Below are positions 48,508 to 58,278 of a stretch of 64,000 bases of DNA, in pieces. The stretch is from NCBI RefSeq assembly GCF_024227715.1, contig NZ_CP100449.1, positions 62,001 to 126,000 on the forward strand. Reading direction: 5' to 3'. The stretch is from Halomarina litorea (lineage in GTDB: Archaea; Halobacteriota; Halobacteria; Halobacteriales; Haloarculaceae). Under the pieces are notes generated by a model. The model was given only the letters and a program-made list of their open reading frames with translations, did not search any database and was not told the origin of the DNA. How positions within the stretch are numbered: position 1 is the stretch's first letter; each line of letters opens with the position of its first letter. The position numbers and the translations under genes were made by a program.

Positions 48508-48677
48508 CCGGTCGGGGACCCGAACGGTTCGACCCGGGCCGCCCCGACCCGGCGTTCCGCCCACCTGTTGACGGGTAACGCGTCGGTCGCACCTCGGGCG
48601 CGCGAGTCGCCGTCACAGAGTCCGGCAAGCATTACCACACGACGTAGCGTAATACGTCCCCGCACGCACGGAGAGAT

Positions 48678-49976
48678 ATGAGCGACGAACCAGCCGAGCG
48701 TTCCATCGCCACCGACTCGCTGCACGCCGGGCAGGACCCCGACCCGACGACGGGTGCCCGCGCGCCGCCGCTGTACCAGACCACGTCGTACGTCTTCGGC
48801 GACGCCGACGACGCGGCGGACCAGTTCGCTCTCGAGAAGCCCGGATACATCTACTCGCGGCTGATGAACCCCACCCTGGAGACGCTACAGGAACGCCTCG
48901 CGGCCCTCGAAGGCGGCGTCGGGGCCGTCGCCACCGCCTCGGGGATGGCCGCCCTCGACCTCACCACCTTCCTCCTCGCCGAGGCGGGCGACAACATCGT
49001 CAGCGCCTCCTCGCTGTACGGCGGGACGTACACCTACCTCACCCACTCCGTCGAGCGTCGGGGGGTGACGACCCGGTTCGTGGACACGCTCGACTACGAC
49101 GCCTACGAGGAGGCCATCGACGAGGACACCGCCTACGTCCACCTGGAGACCATCGGCAACCCCGCGCTGGATACGCCGGACATCTCCCGCATCGCCGATA
49201 TCGCCCACGACCACGGCGCGCCCCTGTTCGTGGACAACACGTTCGCGACGCCCGCGCTCTGTCGGCCCCTCGAACACGGCGCGGACCTCGTCTGGAACTC
49301 GACGACGAAGTGGCTCCACGGGTCGGGTACGACGGTGGGCGGCGTCGTCGTCGACGGCGGGTCGTTCCCGTGGGCCGAATACTCCGAAAAGTACCCCGAA
49401 CTCGCGGCGGACAACCCCGCCTACCACGGCGTCAACTTCGCGGAGACGTTCGGCGAGGCGGCGTTCACCTACGCCGGCATCGCCCGCGGCCTGCGTGACC
49501 TCGGCAACCAGCAGTCGCCGTTCGACGCGTGGCAGACGATTCAGGGGCTGGAAACCCTCCCGCTCAGGATGGAACGGCACTGTTCGAACGCGATGGCCGT
49601 CGCCGAGCGACTGGAGGCCCACGAGGACGTCGCGTGGGTCACCTACCCCGGACTGGAGAGCCACTCGACCCACGAGAACGCGAGCGAGTACCTCGACGGC
49701 GGCTACGGCGGGATGATAACCTTCGGACTGGAGGGCGGGTACGAGGCCGCCCGCAAGACGGTGGAGTCGACGGAACTCGCGAGTCTGCTCGCGAACGTCG
49801 GCGACGCGAAAACGCTCATCATCCACCCCGCCTCCACGACCCACCAGCAACTCACCGCCGAGGAACGCGAGTCCTCCGGCGTGAGCGACGACCTCGTGCG
49901 TCTCTCGGTCGGCATCGAGGACCCCGCCCACATCGTCGCGGACCTGGAGCAGGCCATCGAGGCGGCGTCGAACTGA
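48678..49976 (+). CDS. O-acetylhomoserine sulfhydrylase / trans-sulfuration PLP enzyme
   Basis: The 432-residue protein is a Cys/Met-metabolism PLP enzyme: SLHAGQDPDPTTGARAPPLY, YSRLMNPTLETLQERLAALE, VDNTFATPALCRPLEHGADL, NSTTKWLHGSGTTVGGVVVD with the PLP lysine (about residue 209), and LIIHPASTTHQQL near the end. The GDAKTLIIHPASTTHQ motif and length favour the MetY (O-acetylhomoserine sulfhydrylase) branch, which uses sulfide. This fits a sulfur neighbourhood, though no island operator is seen upstream. Confidence 0.85.
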   Translation: MSDEPAERSIATDSLHAGQDPDPTTGARAPPLYQTTSYVFGDADDAADQFALEKPGYIYSRLMNPTLETLQERLAALEGGVGAVATASGMAALDLTTFLLAEAGDNIVSASSLYGGTYTYLTHSVERRGVTTRFVDTLDYDAYEEAIDEDTAYVHLETIGNPALDTPDISRIADIAHDHGAPLFVDNTFATPALCRPLEHGADLVWNSTTKWLHGSGTTVGGVVVDGGSFPWAEYSEKYPELAADNPAYHGVNFAETFGEAAFTYAGIARGLRDLGNQQSPFDAWQTIQGLETLPLRMERHCSNAMAVAERLEAHEDVAWVTYPGLESHSTHENASEYLDGGYGGMITFGLEGGYEAARKTVESTELASLLANVGDAKTLIIHPASTTHQQLTAEERESSGVSDDLVRLSVGIEDPAHIVADLEQAIEAASN

Positions 49977-49983
49977 GCGCGGG

Positions 49984-50915
49984 CTACCCCTCCGTCACGT
50001 CGGTCACCGTCAGGTCCTCGCCGACGGCGAGCGTCAGCGTGTCGCCCGCCGCCTCGAACGTGAAGCGGGCCTCGAACGGGTCCGCCGAGACCAGTTCCTC
50101 CTCGTAGTCGACCATCGCGCCGATGGGCGAGTCCGCCGCGGCGCGACGGGGTTGACGCCGCGGTCCGTCAGGAAGGCGAGCAGGTCGGTGTTCGAGAGGA
50201 GTCGGACGCCGAATGCCCCGCCGCGGTCGTAGAGGCAGTTAGTACACTCGAGGTGGACCCCGACGGCGAACCGTTCGTCACACCTCGGACACGGGCCGTC
50301 GCCGCCGTCGTGCCTCTCGCAGACGTGGACCGACTCTTCGACCGTCGCGGCACACCGGGGACAGACCCCGTTCGTCGCCGCCATCACCGACAGTTCGCCC
50401 CAGACGTACGCGGCCTGCAGGAGTTCGCTCGCGGACCGGTCGTGAAGTCCCGCGGGCGGCACGAACAGCGTCCCGAGGTGGCCCGCGCCGTCCACCTCGG
50501 AGCGCTCGCCGTAGATTCCCTCGCACTCGGTGCAGTACACCCTGACCCGTTCCTCGTCGTAGGTGATGCCGACCGGCGCGCCGCAGTACTGACAGGGACG
50601 GTCGACCGTCGTCGGGGCGACGACGGGCGCCTCCGTCACCGCACCCGAGAGCACGGCCTCGACGACACGTTCGCCCGCCCGTCGCAGACCGTACCCCTCG
50701 TCGGTGTGTTCGACGAAGTGCCCGACGAGTCGGTCGAGGTGGTAGTTGAACTGGCCGCTGTCGGCCACCCCGACCCGGTCGCGGAGGTGGGAGAACGAGC
50801 ACGGTCCGTCGACCTCACCGAGTGCCCGGAGTATCCCGAAGCGCGTCTCGTTGCCGAGGACCGCGAACGCGTCGTCCGGGGAGAGGGCCGTCGTGTCGTG
50901 GGGACCGTCGTCCAT
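49984..50915 (-). pseudogene. ArsR-like HTH regulator with zinc ribbons, C-terminal frameshift
   Basis: From ATG 50915 the protein reads FAVLGNETRFGILRALGEVD, SHLRDRVGVADSGQFNYHLD (winged helix), then Cys-rich ribbons: CQYCGAPVG, VYCTECEGIY, CPRCAATVEES, GPCPRCDERF and CTNCLYDRGG. At about 50146 the frame slips after NPVAP into an Arg-rich run, while the next frame carries ADSPIGAMVDYEEELVSADP, FEARFTFEAAGD, and LTVTDVTEG to a stop at 49984. One missing base restores a regular protein. It could also be a sequencing error; no homopolymer is present. Confidence 0.75.
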
Positions 50916-51070
50916 ACCACCACCCCCACGGGGTCGGACGTAAACCTTGGTCTCCCGACCGACTCCGTCGCCGACGCTATCGAGCGGGCCCGGAGAGTGG
51001 GTGTCGTCCAGAGGGTCCCTGACGCGGGCGAGCGGTGACTGGACCCGTCTCACCCGACCCGGAATCAGAA

Positions 51071-51081
51071 ATCTTGATATG
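51071..51081 (+). promoter_or_regulatory. TATA-like box for the SNase-like gene
   Basis: ATCTTGATATG lies 26-36 bases before the ATG at 51107 in an AT-rich patch, suitable for a leaderless transcript. Confidence 0.35.
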
Positions 51082-51106
51082 AAGATAGTTCATCTACCGT
51101 GAATGT

Positions 51107-51853
51107 ATGCGACACGTACCGACGATTCTGCTGCTGACACTGCTGATTGTGACCGCTGGGTGCACAGGTGGGACACAACCGACGGCCGGGCCGACACAGT
51201 CTGACGGCGATGCGCCGAACACGACGACCGAACGACCAGCATCGGGGGACGAGTCTGGGACGGCCGACGGCGAGGCCCCGACTGAGGAATCGGCGACCGC
51301 TGTCGGGACGAACGAGGCCCCTGACCCGACGGCGTTCCAGACCGGCAACAAGACGGGGTCGTTCGTCGAGTCGAAGGGCCCCTCGACGTACGTGATGTAC
51401 TACGCCGAGGCGAACACGACGGCGACGGTGAAGCTGGCGGGCGTCGCCGTGCCCGACATCCACGCCGAGGACATCGAGCCGACCGACTTCCGCTACCACG
51501 CCACCGACTCGGAGGCCGAACGCGAAGCGCACCGACAGGAGTTACGGAGACTCGGCTACGAGGCGGTCCGCGAGGCGCGTGAGAAGCTCTCGCACCCGTC
51601 CGGTGAGAACGTCCGCATCCAGCACACCGGCGAGACCACGGAGGACGGGACGCCGCTGGTCTACCTCTGGTTCGACTGGGACGGCCGCGACACGCCGTTC
51701 AACGAGTACCTGCTCGGTCACGGCTACGCCGTGCTGACCGCCGACGAGGGCGACGTGCTGTACGACCAGTTGTCGGCCGCCCGCGACTGGGCGAAGGCGG
51801 AGGGCGAGGGGCTCTGGGAGAACAACTCGGGCGAGGACCACTCGCACGACTGA
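51107..51853 (+). CDS. Secreted lipoprotein with thermonuclease-like (SNase) domain
   Basis: The 248-residue protein has a Sec-type lipoprotein signal with lipobox VTAGCTGG (Cys19), then a long Thr/Ser/Pro/Glu-rich linker (to about 85). The C-terminal domain has SNase-fold text: ATVKLAGVAVPDIH, a helix GYEAVREAREKLSHPSGENV, LVYLWFDWDGRDTPFNEYLL and GHGYAVLTADEGDVL. The classical catalytic Arg in xxRLxGVxxPE is replaced (KLAGVAVPD), so nuclease activity is uncertain. Expected to be anchored on the outer face of the membrane. Confidence 0.75.
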   Translation: MRHVPTILLLTLLIVTAGCTGGTQPTAGPTQSDGDAPNTTTERPASGDESGTADGEAPTEESATAVGTNEAPDPTAFQTGNKTGSFVESKGPSTYVMYYAEANTTATVKLAGVAVPDIHAEDIEPTDFRYHATDSEAEREAHRQELRRLGYEAVREAREKLSHPSGENVRIQHTGETTEDGTPLVYLWFDWDGRDTPFNEYLLGHGYAVLTADEGDVLYDQLSAARDWAKAEGEGLWENNSGEDHSHD

Positions 51854-51965
51854 ACGGCCGTCGGCTCGCGGGTCGGCGACTGTTCGGGCGGTCGGAATCG
51901 GCTCCGACGGAACCGGAGCCGAGAACGCCCGCAGAAGAGCGGCGGCAGCGCGCTCGCGGGTCCGG

Positions 51966-53963
51966 CTACTCCGCGACGACACCCGTCTGCTGGACCTGCG
52001 GCATCCAGCGCTGGACACCGAACAGGCCGATAGCGACGACGAGCGCACCGACACGGACCATCGTCCCCGGGTAGACCATGGCGACGACGCCGAGGGCGAC
52101 GTACACCGTCCGGACGCCGTAGCTGAGGGGCGCGGAGAGACCGAACGGCCGCGCCGCGCAGTTCAGCCCGTGGATGATGGACACCGCGCCGAGCAGGACC
52201 AGCACCCCCGACTGCACGGTGAACAGGGAGAACCCGCCCGTGACGATTTCGGGGTTGTAGATGAACGTGAACGGGAGGACGAACAGGGGGAGCGCGAGTT
52301 TCAGCGCCTCCAGACTCGTCCGCCAGAAGTTCGACCCCGCGATGCCCGCTGTCACCACCACCGCGATGGCGATGGGCGGCGTGATCCCCGAGAGGATGGC
52401 CGCGTAGAAGACGAAGAAGTGGGCCGCCAACTCGGGGACGGCGAACTGGCCGGTCAGCGTCGGCGCGATGAGCAGGGCGACGATGGTGTACGCTGCCACC
52501 GTCGGCATGCCCAGCCCGAGGATGAGACAGATGATCATCGCGAGGATGGTCGTGAGGAGCATCGCGCCGCCCGCGATGCCGACCAGCGCGAGCGAGAGTT
52601 TCCCCGGCATCCCCGTCGCGTTCAGCAGGTCGACGATGCCGTTGACCGCCGCGATGATGATGGCGATGGGGGCGACGGTGATGGCCCCGAACTTGAACCC
52701 GGAGACGGTGTCGACGAGGGCGTCGACCGCGCTCCCCCCGACGCTCGACTCGTCGTCGAACAGGCTCAGGACGATGGGGATGCCCGCGCCCGTGAGCACC
52801 ATCACGCCGCAGGTGTACAGCGCCGAGGAGAGGACGGTCCACTGTGCGACCCCGAGCGTGTACAGGAGGACGGCGAACGGGACGCCGAAGCGCACCGCCT
52901 CGATGGCGGGATGGTACGTCTCGTCGAGGTCGGCGAGACGCGACTCGATGTCGATGCCCCCCTCCGGGAGTTGCTTGACCGCCATGTAGTGGACGCCGAC
53001 GGCGACGGAGACGAAGAACACGAGCGCCGGGATGATGCCCGCGATGAGCACGTCGACGTAGCCGACGCCGGTGAGCAGCGAGGCCATGACGAACGCCGCC
53101 GCGCCCATCACGGGGGGCATGATCTGTCCGCCCGAGGAGGCGACGGCCTCGATGCCGCCCGCGGACTCGTCTTTCATCCCGCTGTTCTGCATCAGCGGGA
53201 TGGTGAACGACCCGGTCATCGCGGCGTTGGCGGTCTGCGCGCCGTTGATGGAGCCGACGATGAGACTGGAGACGACGGCCGACTGGGCCACCCCGGAACG
53301 GAGGTACTTCGCCGTCTTGAACGACAGGCGCATGATGAGGTTGAACGCGCCGTACCCTCGCATCAGCCCCGCGTACAGGAGGAAGAGGGCGACCCACGCC
53401 GCGACGATCTGCGTGATGGAGCCGAAGAAGCCGTCGAACTCCAGCGTGAGGACGTTGATGATCTGTCGCCCCGCGATGCCCCCGTGGCCCATCAGCCCGG
53501 GGATGGACGCCCCGAAGAAGGCGTAGCCGATGGCTACCAGCACGACGGCGAGGAACGCCGTCCCGAACGCCCGGTAGGTCAGATAGAGCACCGCGAGGGT
53601 GAACAGCGCGCCCATCGCGTACTCGTGTTCGAGCGCGTAGCCGATGCGCTGGGTTTCGAGCACGTTGTAGTTGAGCCAGACGTACCCCGAGAACCCGACG
53701 CCGACGGCGGCGGTGGCCCACAGCCCGAGGCGTTCGAGTCGCTTCTCCCCGTCCAGTTCGTACAGTTCCTTGAGGACGTAGATGAGGATGCCGCCGCCGA
53801 GGAAGACGGCCCCGTACTTCGCACGGGGAGCCTCCTGCGAGAACGCGTACCACACGACCCGCATCCAGAAGACGGCGGCGAACAGGGTGACGAGGTTGTT
53901 GAGCAGGTGCTTTCGCTCCGTCGTGAGGGGCGACACCACCGACGGTTCCTCCTGAGAGCTCAT
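51966..53963 (-). CDS. TRAP transporter fused permease, TAXI type
   Basis: The 665-residue protein has about 17-18 helices, combining the small (DctQ) and large (DctM) TRAP membrane subunits. Large-subunit text includes GSINGAQTANAAMTGSFTIP, IEAVASSGGQIMPPVMGAAA, ILGLGMPTVAAYTIVALLIA and ILSGITPPIAIAVVVTAGIA. Such 4TM/12TM fusions work with TAXI solute-binding proteins, encoded just upstream (12 bases away). Cargo is likely an organic acid, possibly dicarboxylate or amino acid. Confidence 0.9.
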   Translation of the reverse strand: MSSQEEPSVVSPLTTERKHLLNNLVTLFAAVFWMRVVWYAFSQEAPRAKYGAVFLGGGILIYVLKELYELDGEKRLERLGLWATAAVGVGFSGYVWLNYNVLETQRIGYALEHEYAMGALFTLAVLYLTYRAFGTAFLAVVLVAIGYAFFGASIPGLMGHGGIAGRQIINVLTLEFDGFFGSITQIVAAWVALFLLYAGLMRGYGAFNLIMRLSFKTAKYLRSGVAQSAVVSSLIVGSINGAQTANAAMTGSFTIPLMQNSGMKDESAGGIEAVASSGGQIMPPVMGAAAFVMASLLTGVGYVDVLIAGIIPALVFFVSVAVGVHYMAVKQLPEGGIDIESRLADLDETYHPAIEAVRFGVPFAVLLYTLGVAQWTVLSSALYTCGVMVLTGAGIPIVLSLFDDESSVGGSAVDALVDTVSGFKFGAITVAPIAIIIAAVNGIVDLLNATGMPGKLSLALVGIAGGAMLLTTILAMIICLILGLGMPTVAAYTIVALLIAPTLTGQFAVPELAAHFFVFYAAILSGITPPIAIAVVVTAGIAGSNFWRTSLEALKLALPLFVLPFTFIYNPEIVTGGFSLFTVQSGVLVLLGAVSIIHGLNCAARPFGLSAPLSYGVRTVYVALGVVAMVYPGTMVRVGALVVAIGLFGVQRWMPQVQQTGVVAE

Positions 53964-53975
53964 GTGCGGACCCCC

Positions 53976-55088
53976 TTACCCCTGTACCTCGCCGCGCGTG
54001 TACCCGCTGACGTCGACGCCCTGTTCCTTGAGGAAGTCGTAGACGCCAGCGTGGACCGGGTGATCGTCGAGGTAGAGGCTCGCCATGTTCGCCGGGTCAC
54101 TGTGGTCGGCGTAGGCGGGTTGGCCCTCCTGGATGGACTCGACGTTCTCGGAGCTGATCTTCGCGAGTTCGTAGCCCGCGTCCCGCGAGATGCCGGGGCC
54201 GAACCAGAACTGGAAGTCCGCGCCGTAGACGTCCATCGTGTCGGCCTCGAACTCCTGGTTCTCCCAGCCGTAGGGCTTGATCTCGCTGAAGCTCGTCCCG
54301 CGCGTGCTCTCGACGCCCTGCTGGAAGCTGTCGGTCATCTTCACGAGGTGGAGGTTCGCCCGCGCGTCGACCTCGGTGGCCCAGCCCGCGAGGTTCGCGC
54401 CACCGGCACCGTAGGCGACGATGGCGTCGATGCGCTCCTCGCTGATGGCCCCGGCAACGTCGCCCGTGTCGGCGTTGACGACGGAGCCGGAGTCCTGGAG
54501 TTCGCTCCAGAGACCCGCGTTCTTGAGGACCGTCTCGGCCTGCTGGCGGAGCCCCCACTGGGGCGGGAGCGGCCAGAAGTTCTTCCCGACGAGGTCGTCG
54601 GTCGTCTCGATGCCCGACCCCTCCACGGCGAGGATGTGCATGTGGAGCGCCGTGATGGAGAACGCCTGATGGGGGATGGACCCGACGGCCTTCTTCTGGA
54701 ACGGCGGGAGGTCCTGCTTGGCCGACGCGATGATGAAGTTCCCGCCGGTCATCGCCTGGATGTTGCCGGCGTCGAACTGCCGGAGGCTGGGCGGGTCGCC
54801 GCCCGTCTCCTGGTTGTTCCACCGGAGGGTCCCCGCGGGTTCGGTGTCCGCCGAGACGTTCTCGACGACCCGCTGGAAGGAGTTGCTCGCCGCACCGGTC
54901 GTCGTGCCGGCGCTCGGGATGCCGACGCCGATACGGGTGGTGCCGCCGCCGCCACCACCGCCACCGCTGCCGTTTCCGCCGCTCCCGTTGCCGCCGCCGC
55001 CACCGCCGTCACTTGCGCAGCCGGCCAGTCCGACTGCCGAGAGTCCCGCGAGTCCGTGTAACACGTCGCGCCTGCTAATGCTAGGCAT
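53976..55088 (-). CDS. TAXI-family TRAP solute-binding lipoprotein
   Basis: The 370-residue protein starts with a Tat signal (SISRRDVLHGLAGLSAVG) and lipobox LAGCASD, followed by a Gly/Ser/Asn-rich linker (residues about 28-49). The mature domain has RIGVGIPSAGTTTGAASNSF, RQFDAGNIQAMTGGNFIIAS, ETTDDLVGKNFWPLPPQWG and GDVAGAISEERIDAIVAYGA, which matches TAXI receptors. It captures substrate outside and delivers it to the permease encoded immediately after. Start chosen by the Tat motif. Confidence 0.88.
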   Translation of the reverse strand: MPSISRRDVLHGLAGLSAVGLAGCASDGGGGGGNGSGGNGSGGGGGGGGTTRIGVGIPSAGTTTGAASNSFQRVVENVSADTEPAGTLRWNNQETGGDPPSLRQFDAGNIQAMTGGNFIIASAKQDLPPFQKKAVGSIPHQAFSITALHMHILAVEGSGIETTDDLVGKNFWPLPPQWGLRQQAETVLKNAGLWSELQDSGSVVNADTGDVAGAISEERIDAIVAYGAGGANLAGWATEVDARANLHLVKMTDSFQQGVESTRGTSFSEIKPYGWENQEFEADTMDVYGADFQFWFGPGISRDAGYELAKISSENVESIQEGQPAYADHSDPANMASLYLDDHPVHAGVYDFLKEQGVDVSGYTRGEVQG

Positions 55089-55162
55089 ACACTGAGGCCG
55101 TGGCTAGCCGGCGATAAGTGTTTCTGTCCCCGGCTGGCAAATTCAGCCGCTGTCGTTTGGTT

Positions 55163-56791
55163 TTAGTTGCTCATCCACTCGCTAGCTTGCGGTTCGGTGG
55201 GGTCGGTGGGGACCTCCACGAGCGTCGGGGCGTCGCTCGCGCGGGCGTCTGCCAGCGCCGACTCGATGCCCGCCGCGTCGGTGGCCCGGACGGCGTCGAG
55301 TCCCATCGACCGGGCGAGCGCGACGAAGTCGATGGACGCCTCGTCCCACCCGTATGCCCCGTCGTCGAGGCCGTAGCTCCGCGAGGCCTCCTCGCTGATG
55401 ATGGCGTAGTCGTGGTTCGTGAACACCACCACCGTCACGTCGATGTCCTCCGCCGCGAGCGTGTGCAGTTCGTGAACACACATCATGAGACCGCCGTCGC
55501 CGGTGAGCGCCACCACCTCGCGGTCCGGGTCGGCCACCTTCGCGCCGACGGCCGACGGGAGACCGGTCCCCATCGTCGCCCACGACCCGGGGTTGACGTA
55601 CCCCCGTTCGTCGTACGCCGGGAACGAGACGAGCGTCCAGATGCGAAAGCCGCCGGCGTCCACCGCGACGACCGCCTCGCGGGGGAGCGCCTCGCGGACC
55701 GCCCGGAGCGCCGCGACGGACGTGAGCGGCCCGTCACCCCCGACGAGTTCGTCGAGACGGGCGGCGTCCGCCTCGCGGACCGCGCCCGCGCGGTCCGAAC
55801 CGTCGGCGTCCCGCGCGGGGGCCGCCGCGGTTAGCGCCCGCAGGGTCGCTCCCGCGTCGGCGACGACGGCGACCGCCGGGTCGTAGCCCGTCCCCACGTC
55901 GTCGGCGTGGTACGTGACGTGGATCAGATCGTCGGGCAGGTCGTAGCGCCACTTCCCGGTGGCGACCGCGTCGAAGTCCGTCCCCACCGCGACCAGCGGC
56001 GAGGCACCCTCGAGGAGGGCCGCGAGGTCGGGGCTGGTCCCGCCACAGAGCACGCCCGCCGAGAGCGGGTGGTCCTCCGGGAGGACGCCCTTCCCCTTGT
56101 AGGTCGTCGCCACCGGCGCGTCGACGTGTTCGGCGAACGCCCGGAGGTCGTCCGCGGCGTCACTCGCGCGCACGCCCCCGCCCGCGAGGACGACCGGAGC
56201 GTCGCCGCCGGCGAGAAGGTCGGTCGCGGCCTCGACCGCCGACTCCGACGGTTCCGCGGGGTCCGACGGGGTCCGCTCCCCCGAGGAGGCGTGCGTGACC
56301 GTCCTCGGGAGGAACCCCTTCGGGATTCCCACCCTGACCGGCCCCTTCGGGTGGGTCGTCGCCTCCTCGACGGCCCGGCGGACCGTCGCCGCCGCCCCCT
56401 GTGGCGTCTCGACGGTGTAGTTGGCCTTGACCACCGTGTCGTACGTCTCGGGCGGCGTCTCGTGGATGCCGTCGCCGCCCCGAACGTCCGGGTCCGTCTC
56501 GACGGCGACGTGGACCAGCGGGGTGCAGTCGTTGAGCGCGTTCTTCAGGCCGTTCATCGCGTTCATGTCCCCGGGGCCGGGGATGACGACCGTCGCGGCC
56601 GGCCGGCCCGTCGTCTCGGCGTACCCCCACGCCTGGTGGGAGACGGCCGTCTCGTGGCGCGCGACGACGTACCGAATGCCGTGGTCGGCCATCGCCTGGT
56701 TCAGCGGGAGCGTCTGCTTGCCGGGGATGCCGAAGACGGCGTCGATGCCCTCGTCGGCTAGCGCCGCCACGACCGCCTCACCGACGCGCAC
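55163..56791 (-). CDS. Thiamine diphosphate-dependent enzyme (acetolactate synthase-like)
   Basis: The 542-residue protein has the three-domain ThDP fold: N-terminal GIPGKQTLPLNQAMADHG with catalytic Glu in VARHETAVSHQAWGYAE, a central Rossmann-like domain (APVVLAGGGVRASDAADDLR) and the ThDP-binding stretch VVALTGDGGLMMCVHELHTL then VVVFTNHDYAII. It resembles acetolactate synthase, benzoylformate decarboxylase or sulfo-acid decarboxylases; the substrate is unclear. It sits between the TRAP transporter and an enoyl-CoA hydratase, so it may act on an imported keto-acid. Confidence 0.83.
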   Translation of the reverse strand: MRVGEAVVAALADEGIDAVFGIPGKQTLPLNQAMADHGIRYVVARHETAVSHQAWGYAETTGRPAATVVIPGPGDMNAMNGLKNALNDCTPLVHVAVETDPDVRGGDGIHETPPETYDTVVKANYTVETPQGAAATVRRAVEEATTHPKGPVRVGIPKGFLPRTVTHASSGERTPSDPAEPSESAVEAATDLLAGGDAPVVLAGGGVRASDAADDLRAFAEHVDAPVATTYKGKGVLPEDHPLSAGVLCGGTSPDLAALLEGASPLVAVGTDFDAVATGKWRYDLPDDLIHVTYHADDVGTGYDPAVAVVADAGATLRALTAAAPARDADGSDRAGAVREADAARLDELVGGDGPLTSVAALRAVREALPREAVVAVDAGGFRIWTLVSFPAYDERGYVNPGSWATMGTGLPSAVGAKVADPDREVVALTGDGGLMMCVHELHTLAAEDIDVTVVVFTNHDYAIISEEASRSYGLDDGAYGWDEASIDFVALARSMGLDAVRATDAAGIESALADARASDAPTLVEVPTDPTEPQASEWMSN

Positions 56792-56873
56792 GGCCCTCCC
56801 CTCGACGACCGCCCGTCCTGTGTGTATCCATCACACGGGTACGTTTCCGGATACCCCTAATAAGCGTTCGTAC

Positions 56874-57044
56874 CTACTCCGCGCGTCCGAGTCGCCAGAG
56901 CCGTCCCAGGTCGTGGGTCTCCAGGTGCTCGAAGGCGTCTTCGTCCGTTCCACTCACCGACTGCCAGTCGCAGAACACGCACGTTCGAATCGAGTACACG
57001 TTGTCGGTCGGGGTACACTCCCGAGGCCGATAGCCACCGCGCAC
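56874..57044 (-). CDS. Small C2H2-like zinc-finger protein
   Basis: A GTG at 57044 starts a 56-residue frame: RECTPTDNVYSIRTCVFCDW, then QSVSGTDEDAFEHLETHDLG and RLWRLGRAE. CVFC and HLETH give a C-x2-C ... H-x3-H finger, common in small haloarchaeal proteins. It is too short for many predictors. The start codon is uncertain. It sits between the ThDP gene and the enoyl-CoA hydratase gene. Confidence 0.5.
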   Translation of the reverse strand: MRGGYRPRECTPTDNVYSIRTCVFCDWQSVSGTDEDAFEHLETHDLGRLWRLGRAE

Positions 57045-57107
57045 TCGTGCGCGAACGCCGCCCAGACCGCTGTCAACGGACGATGCAGTCGAGCCGAGAG
57101 GTGGGGG

Positions 57108-57899
57108 TCAGCGCCCCTCGAACGCCGGGGCGCGACCCTCGAGGAACGCGGTCATCCCCTCGCGCTGGTCGTGGGTGTCGAAGCAGGCGGCGATGGTCTC
57201 ACGAGAGTGGTCGACGCCCGCCTCGACGCCCCGACAGCGCCACGCCCGGAACACCTCGGACTGCCAGCGGAGGACGAGGGGGCTCTTCTCGGCCAGTCCG
57301 TCGACGATGCCCGCCACGGCGTCGTCGTACTCGTCGGGGGAGACGGCGCGGTTGACCAGCCCCATCGACTCGGCGCGTTCGCCCGACACCGGGTCGCCGA
57401 GAAACACCAGTTCCTTCGCGGCCTGCAGGCCGACGAGGCGAATCAGGAGGCCGCCCTGAATGCCCGTGACAAGTCCCACCTCCACCTCCGGGAGGCCGAG
57501 GACGGCGTCTGTCGTCGCCACCCGGAAGTCACACGCCATCGCGAGTTCGAGGCCAGCGCCGAGCGCGTAGCCCCCACAGGAGCAGACCGTCACCGCGTCG
57601 AGGTCGCGGACCGCCCGAATCGCGTCGCGCAGGTCGCCGATGAGGTGGCGGGCTTCGCTCGACGAGAGGTCACTCGCCTCACCGAGGTGGAGGCCGGCGG
57701 TCAGCCCCGACACCGCCCCGTCGGGACCCGGGCGGCCGACGACCGTGAGGACCGAGCAGTCGTCGGGGACCGACGCCACCGCCTCGCGGATGTCGCCGAC
57801 GAGCGCCGGGGTGAGCAGGTTGTGGTCGTCGGCGTCGATGCGGAGGTGGCCGACGTGGGGACGGTCCGACTCGCGGGTGAACGTGACGCGCTCGCTCAT
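57108..57899 (-). CDS. Enoyl-CoA hydratase/isomerase family protein
   Basis: ATG at 57899 gives 263 residues. Crotonase motifs: VTVCSCGGYALGAGLELAMA (oxyanion hole), CDFRVATTDAVLGLPEVEVG (the Glu of the active site) and GLVTGIQGGLLIRLVGLQAA. The first oxyanion segment is VSGLTAGLHLGEASDLSS. Family reactions include hydration of enoyl-CoA and isomerisation. It belongs with the thiolase, acyl-CoA dehydrogenase and MaoC genes that follow. Confidence 0.87.
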   Translation of the reverse strand: MSERVTFTRESDRPHVGHLRIDADDHNLLTPALVGDIREAVASVPDDCSVLTVVGRPGPDGAVSGLTAGLHLGEASDLSSSEARHLIGDLRDAIRAVRDLDAVTVCSCGGYALGAGLELAMACDFRVATTDAVLGLPEVEVGLVTGIQGGLLIRLVGLQAAKELVFLGDPVSGERAESMGLVNRAVSPDEYDDAVAGIVDGLAEKSPLVLRWQSEVFRAWRCRGVEAGVDHSRETIAACFDTHDQREGMTAFLEGRAPAFEGR

Positions 57900-58083
57900 G
57901 GGCGGACCTACGGGCGGACCGCAATGAGTGTACGGGAGAGTCCGATACACCCGGCCGTCCGACGCGACGGTTCGGCGACCCGTACGGTCAGCCTCACCCC
58001 AGATATCAGTATAGCCTCCTCGGGAACGAGGAGGCCACGCCTGTATGGGGAAGTGACACCCTCACGTCCCTGCAGGGGAGTGT

Positions 58084-58278
58084 ATGGACGAAAGCCCACA
58101 GGTAGACCGGACGAAACTCGACGCCCTCGCGGCGGCCGAACAGGAACTGCTCACCATCATCGAGCAGGTGGCGGCCGACGGTGCACTCACCGAGGACGAC
58201 CGCCAGCAGATGAGCTTCGAGGCCGAGATGCTCGTCGAGGAACTGCGCGCGTGCGTCGACCCCAGCAAGTGGGAGTGA
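58084..58278 (+). CDS. Small acidic helical protein
   Basis: The 64-residue protein is two amphipathic helices (LDALAAAEQELLTIIEQVAA and DDRQQMSFEAEMLVEELRAC). It is acidic with one Cys. It is divergent from the enoyl-CoA hydratase gene. No family is recognised; composition supports a real gene. Confidence 0.6.
   Translation: MDESPQVDRTKLDALAAAEQELLTIIEQVAADGALTEDDRQQMSFEAEMLVEELRACVDPSKWE

Noticed and set aside
52170-55061. 963-codon + strand open frame
   Set aside because: It is antisense to the TRAP permease and TAXI genes, whose motifs are clear. The translated product is low-complexity Asp/Arg/Glu/Val.
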